Positions 34,307 to 46,039 of a stretch of 64,000 nucleotides of DNA are shown one piece after another (position 1 is the first letter of the stretch; each line of letters begins with the position of its first letter). The stretch covers positions 67,390,591-67,454,590 of the forward strand of contig NC_067195.1 of the NCBI RefSeq assembly GCF_000699445.3. The letters run 5' to 3'. The translations under genes were made by a program, and so were the position numbers. The notes beneath the pieces were generated by a model. It had not been told where the DNA came from. It did no database searches and worked only from the letters and a program-made list of their open reading frames with translations. Source of the stretch: Schistosoma haematobium. Taxonomy: Eukaryota; Platyhelminthes; Trematoda; Strigeidida; Schistosomatidae.

Positions 34307-34430
34307 ACTTCATTTATTTAGATTTTGATTTATTATAATCATGAAACAAAAAGAAACGAACAGATTAATGGTTAATATATCGAAATTATTAGTTATTTAT
34401 TTATTAATAGACAGTTATTTCATTACAAAA

Positions 34431-34890
34431 TAAATATTGAATCAGAAGGGGTTTGTGGAGATTTTTGATTCTAATCTGTGAAATTTCTAAAATCTCCACA
34501 AACCCCTTCTGATAATAATCATCTGCTCACTAGTGACTGACTTCAAGAGATACCAGTGGAGTTCTAGTGAGAAGCCGTTACTAGTGGAGTTTAACCAGGT
34601 CTGTTGTGAGATATCAACTCACTGATAACAGTGGTGTACGGTGGCGCAACTTTGTGGATTGGTTGGAGTTAGAAATTAACACTGTTTGATGCCGGCCGGC
34701 TCAGTGGTCTAGTTGGTTAAGAGCTTGGCGCGAGGCTGATAGTTCCTGGTTTCGAATCTCGCGGCGGGGTGCGGGATCGTGGATGCGCACCGCTGGGAAG
34801 TCCCATACTAGAACGAAACGGCCTTCCAGTGCTTCCAAGTTTTCCATGGTGGTTTAGCTTCAAGTGACTCATGATTACAATCTGTGAAAT
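34431..34890 (+). mobile_element. Longest family-2 retroposon, about 450 bp
   Basis: It opens with a small hairpin of the family terminus (AGAAGGGGTTTGTGGAGATT near 34443, inverse at about 34487-34510). It continues through a long 5' region (34520-34690), a tRNA-like part (GGCTCAGTGGTCTAGTTGG, then a B-box-like GTTTCGAATC), and a ribozyme position at about 34785-34840. It ends near CATGATTACAATCTGTG. The core here reads CTGGGAA and stem II is GTCC/GAAC, so the hammerhead is mutated and probably inactive. This copy shows the full family layout. It lies just upstream of the synaptotagmin-like gene. Confidence 0.7.
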
Positions 34891-35284
34891 ATGGAATCAT
34901 AAATAATTTCATCTACACTTGAAATATAAAATCTGCTTTATACAGTCGTTAATATATAATTATCACCTGGTCGTTCTGAATTTATTTATTATCTTAGCTG
35001 ATTATATTATACAACAAAAAGTTAACACGGAAAGCTGAATAATATAGTTTATGGAGAGAGGTAAATGAATTATATCATCTCATTACTTCAATAAAATATG
35101 GTTTTGTATAAATATTTACAATAGTCAAACATTTCACATTTTCCTTTTACTTAAAAAGTTATTATATATTAAAGTTTGAATACTATGTAAGGTAATCCTT
35201 ATCATAAACCCAATATTTCCTACAAAATAATATAATATAATCAAAATGAAATATGAATGGAACTATAAAGATCGATTTCTATGA

Positions 35285-35730
35285 AATGGTGAAGATTTGT
35301 AGTTCAGGTGGATGATTTTGATGGAGTTTTATTCTTCGAGTTGGATGGTTTAGTCATGGAGCTTTCATCATTATTCTGAACGATATCATTAACACGAACT
35401 ACAGGTAGTAGTGTAGTGTTTGAATTTCTCCATATATGGCTCATAGCTTGTTATGTAGGCCTCCGTTTTGATTGAATCTTGTTGACCTTTAATCTGTCAT
35501 TGTTTACATCTTTTTGATTGTATCTTCCATTGATTTGATTATTGATCCTAAAGGTCAATAGTAATCAATCAACATCGAGGTCTACAGAACAAGCTGTCAG
35601 CCATGTGTAGTGAAAATCAAACACTACACTACTACCTGAAGTTTATGCTAATGATATCGTTCAGAATAACGATGAAAGATCCATGACCAAGTCATCCAAC
35701 ACAGAAAACAAAACTCCGCCAAGGCCAATT
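35285..35730. mobile_element. Complete foldback element
   Basis: Same family as 12954-13340. The left arm has AGATTTGTAGTTCAGGTGG, GGATGGTTTAGTCATGG and ATCATTAACACGAACTAC. The right arm has the inverse (GTTTATGCTAATGATATCG, ACCAAGTCATCCAAC, AAAACTCCGCC). The centre (about 35460-35570) has a TGATTG/CAATCA-rich loop. No ORF. Confidence 0.65.
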
Positions 35731-36054
35731 TATATCTTTATTTGTTTAAAATTAATGAATAATTCATGCCATTTAAGTGTTTTGTTATATTCGCAATTCA
35801 AAAATCAATATCTAGTAAGTCCGTAAAAAGTTATTCCTGGTGTTTAATTTCTAAATAGAAACGTTATTTAAAATGTATTTCTTGTTTGCTTAAATGTACT
35901 ATAATTCACTTTCTTTGACTTTTATTTTGCTCCCTTATGAACTAGCTAATTTAATCAACTAATCAGTGATATTGTAGCTTCGAGATCTGGTTTGTATATT
36001 TTTATAATTTTCTTAAGTTTCTATCCACATGATTTTATGAAGTCGCATTACATC

Positions 36055-36096
36055 TCTCTCTCCTCTCTCTCTCTCTGTCTATATATATATATATAA
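36055..36096. repeat. Dinucleotide microsatellite (TC then TA)
   Basis: A run of CTCTCT-type repeats passes into a (TA)n run. Simple sequence, no further meaning visible. Confidence 0.9.
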
Positions 36097-36384
36097 ACTA
36101 ACAATGAATCGTATAAAGTAGTATTTATCTACCATATCGAAAGGATGGATCAATATAACATGTAATATAACAGTTAGAAACGAATTGGCTATTTTAGACT
36201 GCAGAGTACTGAAGAGAACGTAATCAATACAGAACATGAATCAAATCAATAATATGACATGATAGATATACAAACTTTAATTCTGTTCTAGTCATCTCCA
36301 CAGCTTTAATAAATAGAAATGGTACAAAAACAAATTGTGTTTATAATAAATAATATCAGAATTTAAAAGTATGTTGATTATTAT

Positions 36385-36590
36385 AAGCAAAGATGGACAG
36401 TGGCTAGCAGTGGAATCCAGGACGCGCGTTTCGTCCTGTTTGGGACTCGTCAGCTGGATGTACCTGCATCTCAGAGTTGTTGTTCACTCTGGGACTCGAA
36501 CTCAGTACCGTTCGCTTCAAACGCCATCGCGTTATCCACTTAGCTACTGAGTCCTGATAGCCACTTGCTTGTGCAATGGGTTGAAGTTTA
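36385..36590 (-). mobile_element. Smalpha-like retroposon with canonical promoter and intact-looking hammerhead
   Basis: On the minus strand it begins in CCCATTGCACAAGCAAG. It shows an A box (TAGCTAAGTGG) and B box (GAGTTCGAGTCCC), and then a hammerhead at 36467-36407. The hammerhead has core CTGACGA (36453-36447), stem II GTCC/GGAC, GAAA, stem III CGCGCG, and the GTC site at 36423-36421. Stem I pairs GCAGGTACATCCAG with CTGGATTCCACTGC, with an internal loop. This matches the published Schistosoma Smalpha ribozyme layout. It is the normal, non-foldback form of the family in this window. Confidence 0.85.
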
Positions 36591-36593
36591 ATT

Positions 36594-36756
36594 CACTTGA
36601 TATTGTTTTACTTGAATCTTCCCATTGATGTTTTTGGACTGAAATTGATCAGTCTCTTATTGGCAAATGTGCATACTGTGCGTATGCCAATAAGAGACTG
36701 ATCAATTTCAGTCCAAAAACATCAATGGGAAGATTCAAGTAAAACAATATCAAGTG
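36594..36756. repeat. Perfect inverted repeat, 72-bp arms with 19-bp loop
   Basis: Arms 36594-36665 and 36685-36756 are exact reverse complements (outer ends CACTTGATATTG / CAATATCAAGTG). The 19-base loop with its edges contains a nested GCATAC/GTATGC pair. It abuts the 5' end of the Smalpha-like unit on its left. Confidence 0.92.
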
Positions 36757-36954
36757 TATTTTGATTATGTTTTGTTAAAAAAAATTAACTGTAGAACATA
36801 AAAAGTTTAGATCACAATAATATTAGATTTTAATCAGTTAATCACTACTAATGGAAATGATATTTTAATTTATCTTTTATATTTCTATTATTTGCTAATT
36901 GTTTTTCAGTAGGTAGATTGTTATGGAAATTAAGACATCAATAAACTATGTGTT

Positions 36955-37450
36955 CAGTGACGTCGCCAAATACCCTGGTACAGCCGAGGTTGGGGAGAGT
37001 CAGGTCTCCCTTTCGAAATGCTCTCACATGGTCACGCGTATACAGCCACTACCAGGGAAGTCCTATTTAATGTCTTCTTGCGGTGCGATTGTTGTTTACT
37101 GAATTGAGAGAACGAAAAGCCAATGTTTGGCGTTTTAACCGGGTCAGAGGATACGGCGAGTCCAGCTATGAAGTTGGAAAACCTTGATTCCATACCAATG
37201 GTGGACATGGGCTCCAGGATCCTGGGGGAATAAATGACGTATGAACCAATTATTGGTCACCGGCAACCATGAGACTGAATCTCCTGACGTCTCTCCACTG
37301 TCTTGTGGATCAAAACTTTAGGTTGAAGGCTCCGGGTGTGACCCCCTAAGAAAACCATTTGCTTCGGTTTGGGCATCCGAGCAGTATCATAGCCCACAAA
37401 CAAATGTAGTGACTTGTGTGGAGCATATGTATTTGGCGCCCCTTTGTATC
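36955..37450 (+). repeat. GC-richer interspersed repeat, possibly a LINE end
   Basis: About 490 bp of clearly higher GC than the neighbourhood, starting AGTGACGTCGCCAAATACCC and ending GGCGCCCCTTTGT before AT-rich DNA with an AATAATAAAATAAT tail. It has no long ORF and no tRNA-like boxes. The sharp composition edges mark an insertion. I take it for an untranslated end of a non-LTR element, but this is an inference. Confidence 0.5.
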
Positions 37451-38074
37451 AATATTTATGTGTTCAAATAAGTAATAAAATAATAAAAGAAGTGATCAAT
37501 GTGATCTGAGAACTCAGGCTACACAAATAAGCTGAAAATTCAAAGATATAGAATCTTTTGTTGTTATGGAAGTAATTTCTAATTGTTTTGGTTTACTAAA
37601 TTATGTTTAGCCTATTATTAGTGGCACAGTCTCAAATTTTTCATATACTTAATTCCCTGGATAAATGTTTATAAAGTAAGAACAACGAATCCAGTGTGCT
37701 GAAGCGAATTCACTCAGATTTGAAACATTTTACGCGTACATTAACAGTAACGAGAAGTTTTGTAGGTATGATTATCTGTGAAACAGACATGTAGTGATTC
37801 AGTTAACTGGTAAGAAATAATAGCCTAAGTTAATTTTTCCAAGAAATCATGAAGTAATCGACTACAAAGAATTCTTATTAAGATGGCGAATGAAGTGATG
37901 AATTAGATAGTCATTACGAAGTCAGTCTTGCTCAAATGATCAATAATGATAATAGTGAGGAAAGTACTAGTGACAAACAAAGTTAAAAGTTTTAATAAAG
38001 TTGTTTTGTATACATTGTGAAATTTAACTCTTACTTGTTTCATAATTAGAGGCAGACATTAAAAGAAAGAATAC

Positions 38075-38170
38075 CAATTGAAAAAAACCAAAAGGATTGC
38101 TCAACACAGAGTTCGATGGAGAATCATGGTCGGCGGTCTATGTTCCTATGATGGATGACTGGTTTAAGTA
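38075..38170 (+). mobile_element. Short 3' scrap of an RTE-like element
   Basis: The plus strand reads RIAQHRVRWRIMVGGLCSYDG and then a stop, followed by TTTAAGTAAGTCAG. This matches the C-terminal MLVGGLCS-type end and TAAGTAAG tail of the RTE copies in the window. Only about 30 codons remain. Confidence 0.55.
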
Positions 38171-39360
38171 AGTCAGTGTCACCGTTACTAGTTGTTATAA
38201 ATTGTTGTCTTACCAATGTTAAGTTGTTAAATGTCTATTGATTTGAATTAAAAACGGAATGAGCATTTACAATCTGATGTCATAATATATTCTGTTCATC
38301 TATGTTTGTACTCTGAATGTCAAACGTATTTTAATAAAGATAATGGCTGGAACTGCTGAATGAAAGTAAGAGGAAAAAGTATTTTGCAAACGCTTAACAC
38401 TGATACTGACTGGTTATATTTTGAAGTCATTCTGGTTTGTTAAACAATCAAAATTTGGAATCAATTAATAATGAATATAAACAGAAGATATTGCATAACT
38501 TTACTGATACGTAATGATAATTGAAAAATATGTTTAGTCACTTAAACATAATTTAAACAAACACTCGTTTTGGACATTATTCAAGAACAAAACTGCCTTG
38601 AAGCAATAAGGTAAGCTAGATAATATGTATCTCGTACAGTATTAGGAGGTTATTAATCTGAGGAACCATTAGAAAAAGTAAAAAAAATAATAGGAAGATA
38701 ACAAACAAGAAGAATTTCTTCAAAATTTATATAATACAATTATAATAAAGATAACAGTGTAGCAAAACCACTGAAAACTAGGTGATATTGAGTAGCATTC
38801 TGTTTAAGAGTTCTTATTAATCCGATTTGATTGTCTAATAAAATGTAACTCAGCTCATAGGTTCTAGGTATATCAATAAAAACAGTATTTTTCGACTATT
38901 GAAATGTAATTCAACAGTTTGAGTTCAGATTTGCATTTAAAATGTGATATATTTCGATCTTGATTTTCCCATATCTACGAAATACTCCCATTTTTAACCT
39001 GGTTAATCATATTGTTAATTCGCGAGGTAGAAGTTTGACAGAGATTTATGTTGAATTCAGCCACTAATTAAGACGAATATTATTTTCATATAAATTATTT
39101 CCTATCGTGTCACTATATATATATTCACTAGTAACAAAAACGCCGAAATGTATAACACAATACTATTTATTACCAACAATTCTCATCCATTCTAAGTTAT
39201 TTCATAAGACGAATGTAGCGTTCTCGATTAGTTTAAAAATCAAATCAATCTGATTATGATAACAAGTAAATCAATAAAACGTTGAACTGATATTCAAGTG
39301 AGGAAAACATAGTTACAATTTTCTTTCTTTTCATACACATAGTTCCTTTTATTATCTTAA
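38170..39360. other. No supported feature
   Basis: AT-rich DNA without genes or repeats that I can support. Confidence 0.5.
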
Positions 39361-39366
39361 AGAAGA

Positions 39367-39880
39367 GCAAGAACAAAGATTGTTGCAGAATAATATGAAT
39401 TCATTTGATTTCGTCAGATCCTCATCAGCTGCTTACAAGCTAAAATATTTGAAAATCAACGTTATTACAGATATTGACATACTTATACATACGAAGATGA
39501 TTAGAGATGAATATGTGTATCATGATGTAATGAAGATTCCGATAGAATTAATAAGTTCATAAAAATCGTTTGTTTCGAATAAATAAAGTTTGAGAGGAAA
39601 AGTTTCAGAACATTGAAGTAATAATGATCAGAACTCATGAAATTACCAAAAATGAAATGATCCAAAACAAATTTATTATGACCTCATTAACTCTATCAGA
39701 ATCTTTACCACATCATGATATATATATTCATTTCTAATCATCCTCTTATATATAAGTATGTCAATATCTGTAATAACGTTGAATTTCAAATATTTTAGAT
39801 TGTAAGCAACTGATGAGAATCTATCGAAATAAAATAAATTCATATTATTCTTTACCAATCTTTGTACTTGCTATTTTTTT
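39367..39880. repeat. Imperfect inverted repeat with mirrored ORFs
   Basis: Arms of about 210 bp (39367-39580 and 39650-39875) are roughly 85% identical reverse complements. Each arm carries a 60-codon ORF in the outward-to-inward direction, with the same peptide pattern (NNMN, YLK, NVITDIDILI, MIR, EY, YHDV). Amino-acid changes are common between the two, so they do not look protein-constrained. It is most likely two inverted copies of one dispersed repeat. Confidence 0.65.
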
Positions 39881-39949
39881 TAGTTGGTTATATCTTTTAT
39901 TTGTATCTGTTATTAAGTTCTTTTAATAAACTAATGAAGATTTCAGATC

Positions 39950-39986
39950 AAATAATAATAATAATTATTATTATTATTATTATTGG
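39950..39986. repeat. AAT/ATT trinucleotide microsatellite
   Basis: Runs of AATAATAAT and ATTATTATT next to each other. Simple sequence. Confidence 0.9.
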
Positions 39987-40044
39987 TATCATTACCAAGG
40001 TTTGATTTGATAATTCCGAATAAATTGAGCATTGGGTAGATTGT

Positions 40045-40318
40045 TATAAATAAGTAGTATATTTGTAATATCCCAGTGAGTAGAAAAATTAGGTTTTCTG
40101 ACGTTTCGTGACTTAGTTTAAGTCACTTCTTCAGAGAACAAATAACCAAATTAAAATTAATCCAAGTTTGAATAGTACAACGGAACAATAAGAATATTAT
40201 GATTAATTTTATTCTGGTTATTTATTCTCTGAAGAGGTGACTTACACTAAGTCACGAAACGTCAGAAAATTTAAGTTTTCTACTCATTGGTACATTACAA
40301 ATGTACTACTTATTTATA
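40045..40318. mobile_element. Foldback element with a hammerhead motif in each arm (Penelope type)
   Basis: Arms 40045-40162 and 40201-40318 are inverted copies separated by 38 bp. Each contains a compact hammerhead. On the plus strand (40225-40267): core CTGAAGA at 40229-40235, stem II GTGACTT/AAGTCAC, GAAA, then ACGTC, with the GTC site at 40261-40263. On the minus strand (40138-40096): core CTGAAGA, stem II GTGACTT/AAGTCAC, GAAA, ACGTC. Stem I is short (TTCT/AGAA). The GAAACGTC form with almost no stem III is the type described in terminal repeats of Penelope-like elements. No coding sequence lies between the arms. It sits in ATT-rich simple sequence. Confidence 0.75.
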
Positions 40319-40329
40319 TTATTATTATT

Positions 40330-41920
40330 GTTGAAAATTTTAATTATAATTGTCACTTACCTTTTCACATGAAATGATCACAATTTCTAACTAATATCTC
40401 AAAGCACTGAATACTAAATGGAATAGATTTAATTAAAGAATTCTCTACAAAAGTAGTTTTTTTATGGTTTTTTATGTCTCATCGAATGAGGATGAATAGG
40501 ATTACTTCATTTTATTTCTTTTCTAAATTAATGCAATGAAGGAATGGATTACGACATACTATTTTTTTTTACTATAATAATAATTATGATCAAAATATTT
40601 TGTTTTACATAATCAATGTCCTCGTATATGGTGAACTGACTATTTCAGACAACCAATCAGTAAATAGTAAACTAAACAAATTCTAAAGCAATAGATAACT
40701 GTTAATACAATCATATTTACTATTGCGTGTCCGTACTTACTCACAGATTCGTCCATTTTTCCATCGGTTATTTTGAGTTCATTTGTTTAAATTCATTCAT
40801 ATTTGGGCAATGTATACAGAATTAACAATGAGAAATAGAATAATATACATACACTCAAATAAATATATGTATATATATATAAATACTACAAGATCGAAGT
40901 AAAAAGAGAACCAAAACCCACGCATGTAGATTTAGTTATTATTCCATGAATTAATGAATATTTATACAGTCAACAATGTAATAAAAATAGATTTTTCAAT
41001 TGAATTTTCCTGTTTGTCTAATATGTTTTTACATACCGTTTGTTAGCATTAGTTAATTATAGTGCTGTAGGTTTTACTTTTCTTTGGGGGGGGGAGGAGA
41101 GAGGGAGGTTTCACCAATGTATTATATCCAACTTGGTATATTTTTATTTATAACTAGATAGCATTTTTTCCCCTTGATTATTATGACATGCGGAAGTAAT
41201 TGAATTTATAAATCCATTTTTTGAGCTTAAAGAACATTTTTTTCGTGAGTATATTTGGATGGAAACATCGACATATATCTTGTAATAATTTCAAATATCC
41301 ATAGTTAATTTACATTTATTTTACATAATTTGGAAAGGTGACTTGAGGCTGGTCATTATTAAACACGAATAAAGTTTTATAAGTTAAAACAAAGGACTCC
41401 TAAGTATCACAGGAAGTATGATTCATTAAGCAGAAAGGAGATAATTACTCACTGAAAGCTATGGATGCATATCTCTATGATTCACAAATTAACCTGAGTT
41501 GAAAATATTTCTTGATATTGATCCTGAAAACGATATCTAGTCTCAGTTAATTTATTTGTTTGGAACTGATGTTAGCTAGTGATGAAAATTATGTTCAAAT
41601 CTGAACAAATTTCAACCCAATGAAACTTCTGAACAGTACCTTCATCATATATGAGTGAAAAGCGATTACGAATTCATATAACACGTTCACATATTTAATA
41701 GTGATCTAAAATATGACCATCATCATATTGAACGTTCTGTATGTTTAGTAAGACATATGGCTGAGAACATAAAATATAATGGGCTAATTAACAGACATTT
41801 TGTTGTAAGGTAAATAGAATTATCCATTAATTATAATAAAATAAGTAACATAAAAGGGAAGAATGTTTACTCTAAATAACATCTCTTGAAGGTTTACGCT
41901 AACATACTCTCATATTTACC
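40330..41920. other. No supported gene; simple-sequence patches
   Basis: AT-rich DNA with a short TA-rich run near 40870 and a G-run followed by purines near 41085-41110. Nothing else supported. Confidence 0.5.
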
Positions 41921-41924
41921 TATT

Positions 41925-42350
41925 GAGATTATGAACCAATCAATGTTAGACCACCATCGAAAACCTGGGAGCACAGGACACCTGTTTTTCCCTAATATGG
42001 AACACATCAGAATTAGTTCTCGGGGTTCTAGAGCAAGGCCATGACGAGTAGAGTTGTGTTGGCTGTGCGGTAGTTACCACCGAAGACAATGAACGGACAG
42101 TTGGGCACGATCATAGACCGAATGAAGATAGACATTAACATTGTTGGATACCAGCTCAGTGTTCTAGAGGTTAAGCGTTCGTGGGAGAGACCGAAGGTCC
42201 TGATTTCGAGTCCCATATGTGGGGTCGTGAATGAGCACTGATGAGGAATGACATGTGAGGACGAAATGGCTATCCAGTACTTCCCATTTTTCAACGGTGG
42301 TTTAACATTGATTGGTACATGATCTTGATAAAATCTCAACCATCTCTACA
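41925..42350 (+). mobile_element. Family-2 retroposon, diverged foldback form
   Basis: The left 85 bases are the inverted 3' end (GACCACCATCGAAAACCTGG; GAACACATCAG). Then comes a 5' region and a plus-sense tRNA-like part (CAGCTCAGTGTTCTAGAGG; B-box-like GATTTCGAGTCCC). A hammerhead position follows at about 42235-42285 with core CTGATGA and GACGAAA, but stem II is broken (GGAATGA against GAGGAC). The 3' end lies near 42350. It is older than the other copies. Confidence 0.6.
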
Positions 42351-42879
42351 ACTCTTTACTTAGAATCTTTTTATATGTTAAACATTAAAACAGTAAACAT
42401 TGTTTGTGGATCTATGAAAATGATGACGCACAATACATATAATTAAAAAAAGAACTTAAATCAATATAATTATAGTTGTAATAATAATTATACGTGTGAA
42501 TAGGTCAAAATAAGATATACTTCAAATTTTCAAAGAATCCTACATCTTGAGAAAGTTCAACTTATTATTAATTCGTCATTAGCATCTTGGATAACTATAT
42601 AATTAATCGGAATATGAAACGGAAAAATATCGGTCTAAGGGATGACTATCCTCTGGGAATTATTAATACTACTTTTTATCAAATATTAGCTGGTTAGAAG
42701 TCTAGATTGGGACTCTATCGCCAACGTAATATAAACAAAAACTACGTACATCATAATAAAAGACAAGTTGGTTTTCTTTGACCAAACACTACATTAAGAT
42801 TCTATAAACCTATTTTTGGATGTGAATGCCTGGTTTCTTGAAAAAAATCCTTAAAGTTGGAATATCGTTGAAAAGGGTA

Positions 42880-43780
42880 TTTTAATAGTTTCAGTTTGGA
42901 AAGGACAGGAGGCTTGACGGCCTGTGTTCGTCCTGGAAATGGTGGTCTCTCGGTTGATCCAACTTTCTTTTGAAAGAGTCAACGGATGGAGCCTCAACCA
43001 CGTGCTGGGGTGGTGAATTCTACTCGTTGATGATTCGATGGGAAAGTCGATAGTCAGCCAACATGTAATTTTGTTCTCGGCTTGTGAACTTTTTTGGAGT
43101 GTCCTCGTAAATTTTGTGTTTCGGAAGATAAGAAAAATGAGGGCATTTCAGGTGCAAATTTATCACTAAGCAATTTGAAGACTGTAATCAAGTCGCCTCT
43201 AGTTCTGCGATATGACAACGGGAAAAGGTTCAGCTTGGCCAGTCGAACTTCATACGGAAGCTTCGCTATTCCGGGAATCAGCTTGGTTGCTGTTCTATTA
43301 CCCTTTTCCAAAATCTCGCTGTCTTTTTTTGGCAGGGGCTAGCCGCTTGTATGCAGTACTTAAGTTTAGGACGTACGAACACTGCATACAAAGTCAAAAA
43401 CATTTTAGCGTCAACATTACTAAAAGCTCTTCGTATTGACCATAAAGTTCTAAAACCTTTGGCGGCTATTGCACGGCAGTGTGCAGTAGTCTTTAAGTCT
43501 TGGCTAACGATGACTCCTAAGTCATTATATGTCTGGACGACAGGTAACTCAGTGTTATTCATCGTGTATGTATCTGCACCTTGATGATCGATATGCATCA
43601 CAACACACTTGGAAGTATTTATCGGCAACTGCCAGGCTTGAAACCATTCAGATAATTTCTTCAGGTCATTTCGGAGTTCTAAGCTATCACCCTTACATCG
43701 TATCGTTTTCCATACCTTGATATCGTCAGCATATAGCAAGACTGATGATGATAGGAGACGAGGAAGGTCATAAATATCAT
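42880..43780 (-). mobile_element. CR1-like non-LTR element, RT C-terminal part
   Basis: The minus strand reads LPRLLSSSVLLYADDIKVWK (catalytic YADD kept), then LSEWFQAWQLPINTSKCVVM, YNDLGVIVSQDLKTTAHCRA and FVRPKLKYCIQAASP. A run of seven A carries a frameshift near 43320. The next frame continues with NRTATKLIPGIAKLPYEVR, LNLFPLSYRRTRGDLITVFK and LRGHSKKVHKPRTKL, and then decays. The order and wording fit the CR1/SR1-type LINEs of flukes. Everything upstream of the YADD box is missing. Confidence 0.82.
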
Positions 43781-43784
43781 AAAT

Positions 43785-44255
43785 ATCTTAATGTCATCAA
43801 CCAAATGATCATAATTGACCATTATTGTGAAATCTGTAGTACAAATACGAAATGTATCAAAACTTTCACTACTACGTTACATAAATAGTGATAGACAAAT
43901 TCGAACAAATGATAATTATACAATGGAAGTGTTTTTTTTCTGTCAAGATACTTATTAACTAAACCTTCCTTTTAGTCAAGTGAAGTATTGGATAATCATG
44001 GACATTTCAAAAGCGCGTAAATTATTTGAGAGATCATTGTCCGGTTCAATAATTGCATTTATAATTATACAAACATGAAGGAACTGATCATCCTCTTAAT
44101 GAAATTTAACATTCACCTAACGGTTACGAATTACATCCACATCATTAAAAAAGCTTGAATATCATATAGACTTTTTGATAAAAATTTTAAAGACATACAT
44201 AATCAGTGAAATGTCAACATCAATTGTAAATTGTTCATCTTAGCTGTGGTAGCTT
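43785..44255. other. No supported feature
   Basis: AT-rich spacer between two LINE relics. Confidence 0.5.
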
Positions 44256-44259
44256 ACCC

Positions 44260-45740
44260 TCACAAAGGAGCATAGGACGTCCACAAGAATTCTCCATCCA
44301 ATCATGTCCTGAAAAATCATCTCCTGCTCTTTCCACTTATCATTCATTCTTTTCATATCTGCTTCGATTTACCAACGTATTGGGTTATTTGGTCTTCCAC
44401 TTTTCCGTTACTCTTCAGTATTCAAAGTTAGGGCTTACCTCGAAACGCAGTTTGGTGATTTCCGTAATGTATGTCATATCCATTTCCATCGTCTCTTCCT
44501 AATTTCCCAATCACATGGAAACTGGTTTGTTCTCTCACACAGCACACTGTTGCTGATGGTACCCGGTCGATGGATGTTGAATATCTTGCATAGACAATTG
44601 TTCATAATTACTTGTACCTTCTTGATGATGGTTGTGGTAGTTGTGCAAGTTTCAACTCCATACAATAGAACTAACTGTCTTGACGTTCATATTGAATATT
44701 GTGATTTTGATATTAGTTGACAGTTGTTATGATTTCCATATTTTGTTATGTGCTTCTCGTCAGATGTGGAGGTTTTCATAATCCACTCGACCACCAGAAG
44801 AAAGAAGAAGGGAGAGTGTAAACAGTCTTGTCTGACTCCGGTCTTTACTTGGAATGCATCTGTCAGCTGTCCTCCATGCACCACTTCGCAGTCACATCCG
44901 TCGTATGAATTCCGTTTGATGTTGACGTTTTTCTTAGGTATATCATAGTGTAGAGGAAGTTTCCATAATGTTCTTCTATCCACACTGTCAAACGCCTTCT
45001 CATAGTTAATTGAGTTGATGTATAGTGACGAGTTCCATCCAACTGATTGTTCGACGATGATCCGTAGTGTCGCAATTCGGTCTGTGCATGACCGATCCTT
45101 ATAGGATCCGGACTATTGATCTCGAAGTTGGGCGTCTACTGCTTCAGTGTTTCTGCTGGTATAACGTCAGATCCTGTTGCTTTCCTACTCTTGATATGTC
45201 TGATGGCCATCCTGATTTTTTTGATCGTTGATGGACTGACATTTATCGGAAGGTCTGTATGTGGTGCTTTAAAGTCCAGTGGACTCAATGGAGCTGGTCA
45301 GTTTAAGAGTCCCCCAAAGTGTTCCACCACCTGTTTCCCTCTTCTTGAATCTCAATAATTAGCTTGCCTTCTTTTTCCTTTGCCGGCCGCTCTGGTTTAC
45401 AATCTTTCCCTTTCAGTTTCTTCGTCATGTCATATAGTTGTTTCATATTTCCATCTCCTGCTGCATTTTCCGCTTTCGTTGATGGGTATTCCACGTAAGT
45501 GTGCTTGTCAGCTCTAATGCTCTTCTTCACTCGTTTGCTTCAGTGTATTCAGCTAGTGTTTTGAATTTCTCTGTTCTTTTTCGACTGTCGTTACTTGCTG
45601 TCTTCTTGTTCCTCCTTCTTTTTAGGGTTTCGATGGCGATCTATTCCTTATGATGATGCTATTTGCAGCCTAGAACCTCTTGACACATTGAAGTTATTGC
45701 TTCTTTGACTCCATTCCAGTTACCCTCCATAGTAGTTTCT
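44260..45740 (-). mobile_element. RTE-like LINE with internal deletion
   Basis: On the minus strand, in order: EGNWNGVKEAI-type text, MKQLYDMTKKLKGKDCKPER, INVSPSTIKKIRMAIRHIKS, NYEKAFDSVDRRTLWKLP, YDGCDCEVVHGGQLTDAFQV and KTGVRQDCLHSPF. The frame then jumps near 44740 straight to the late KYGNHNNCQLISK block. The piece between, with the FADD active site, is deleted. The end carries [18 protein letters not shown] and [11 protein letters not shown] followed by a stop, shared with the copies at 47.4 and 54.0 kb. Many frameshifts are present. Confidence 0.8.
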
Positions 45741-45764
45741 TCTTTCAGTAGATCTAGTAAGACT

Positions 45765-46035
45765 TGTAAATACAATGTCTCCCATTGGGAGACACAACCC
45801 AAACAACGAAGTAAACAATGATAACTTTAAGGTCAATAAGAACCAATCAACATCGAGGTGCACAGAACAAGCTGTGAAACACATATGGAGAAATTCGAAC
45901 ACTTCAATTCTATCTGAAGTTTGTGCTGATGATGTCGTTCAGAAGAACGATGAAAGCTCCACGACAAAACCATCTTGCTCAGAGAACAAAACTCCACCAA
46001 ACCATCCACCTGAGCTACAAATCTTCTCCACTATC
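45765..46035 (+). mobile_element. Single arm of the foldback family with intact right tip
   Basis: It contains GTGCACAGAACAAGCTGTG, TCTATCTGAAGTTTGTGC and AACAAAACTCCACCAAACC, then CATCCACCTGAGCTACAAAT. The last block is the mirror of the A-box-bearing left tip of the other copies, showing that the full family tip is inverted at both ends. The ORF over it (45775-46113) is fortuitous. Confidence 0.6.
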
Positions 46036-46039
46036 TTAA

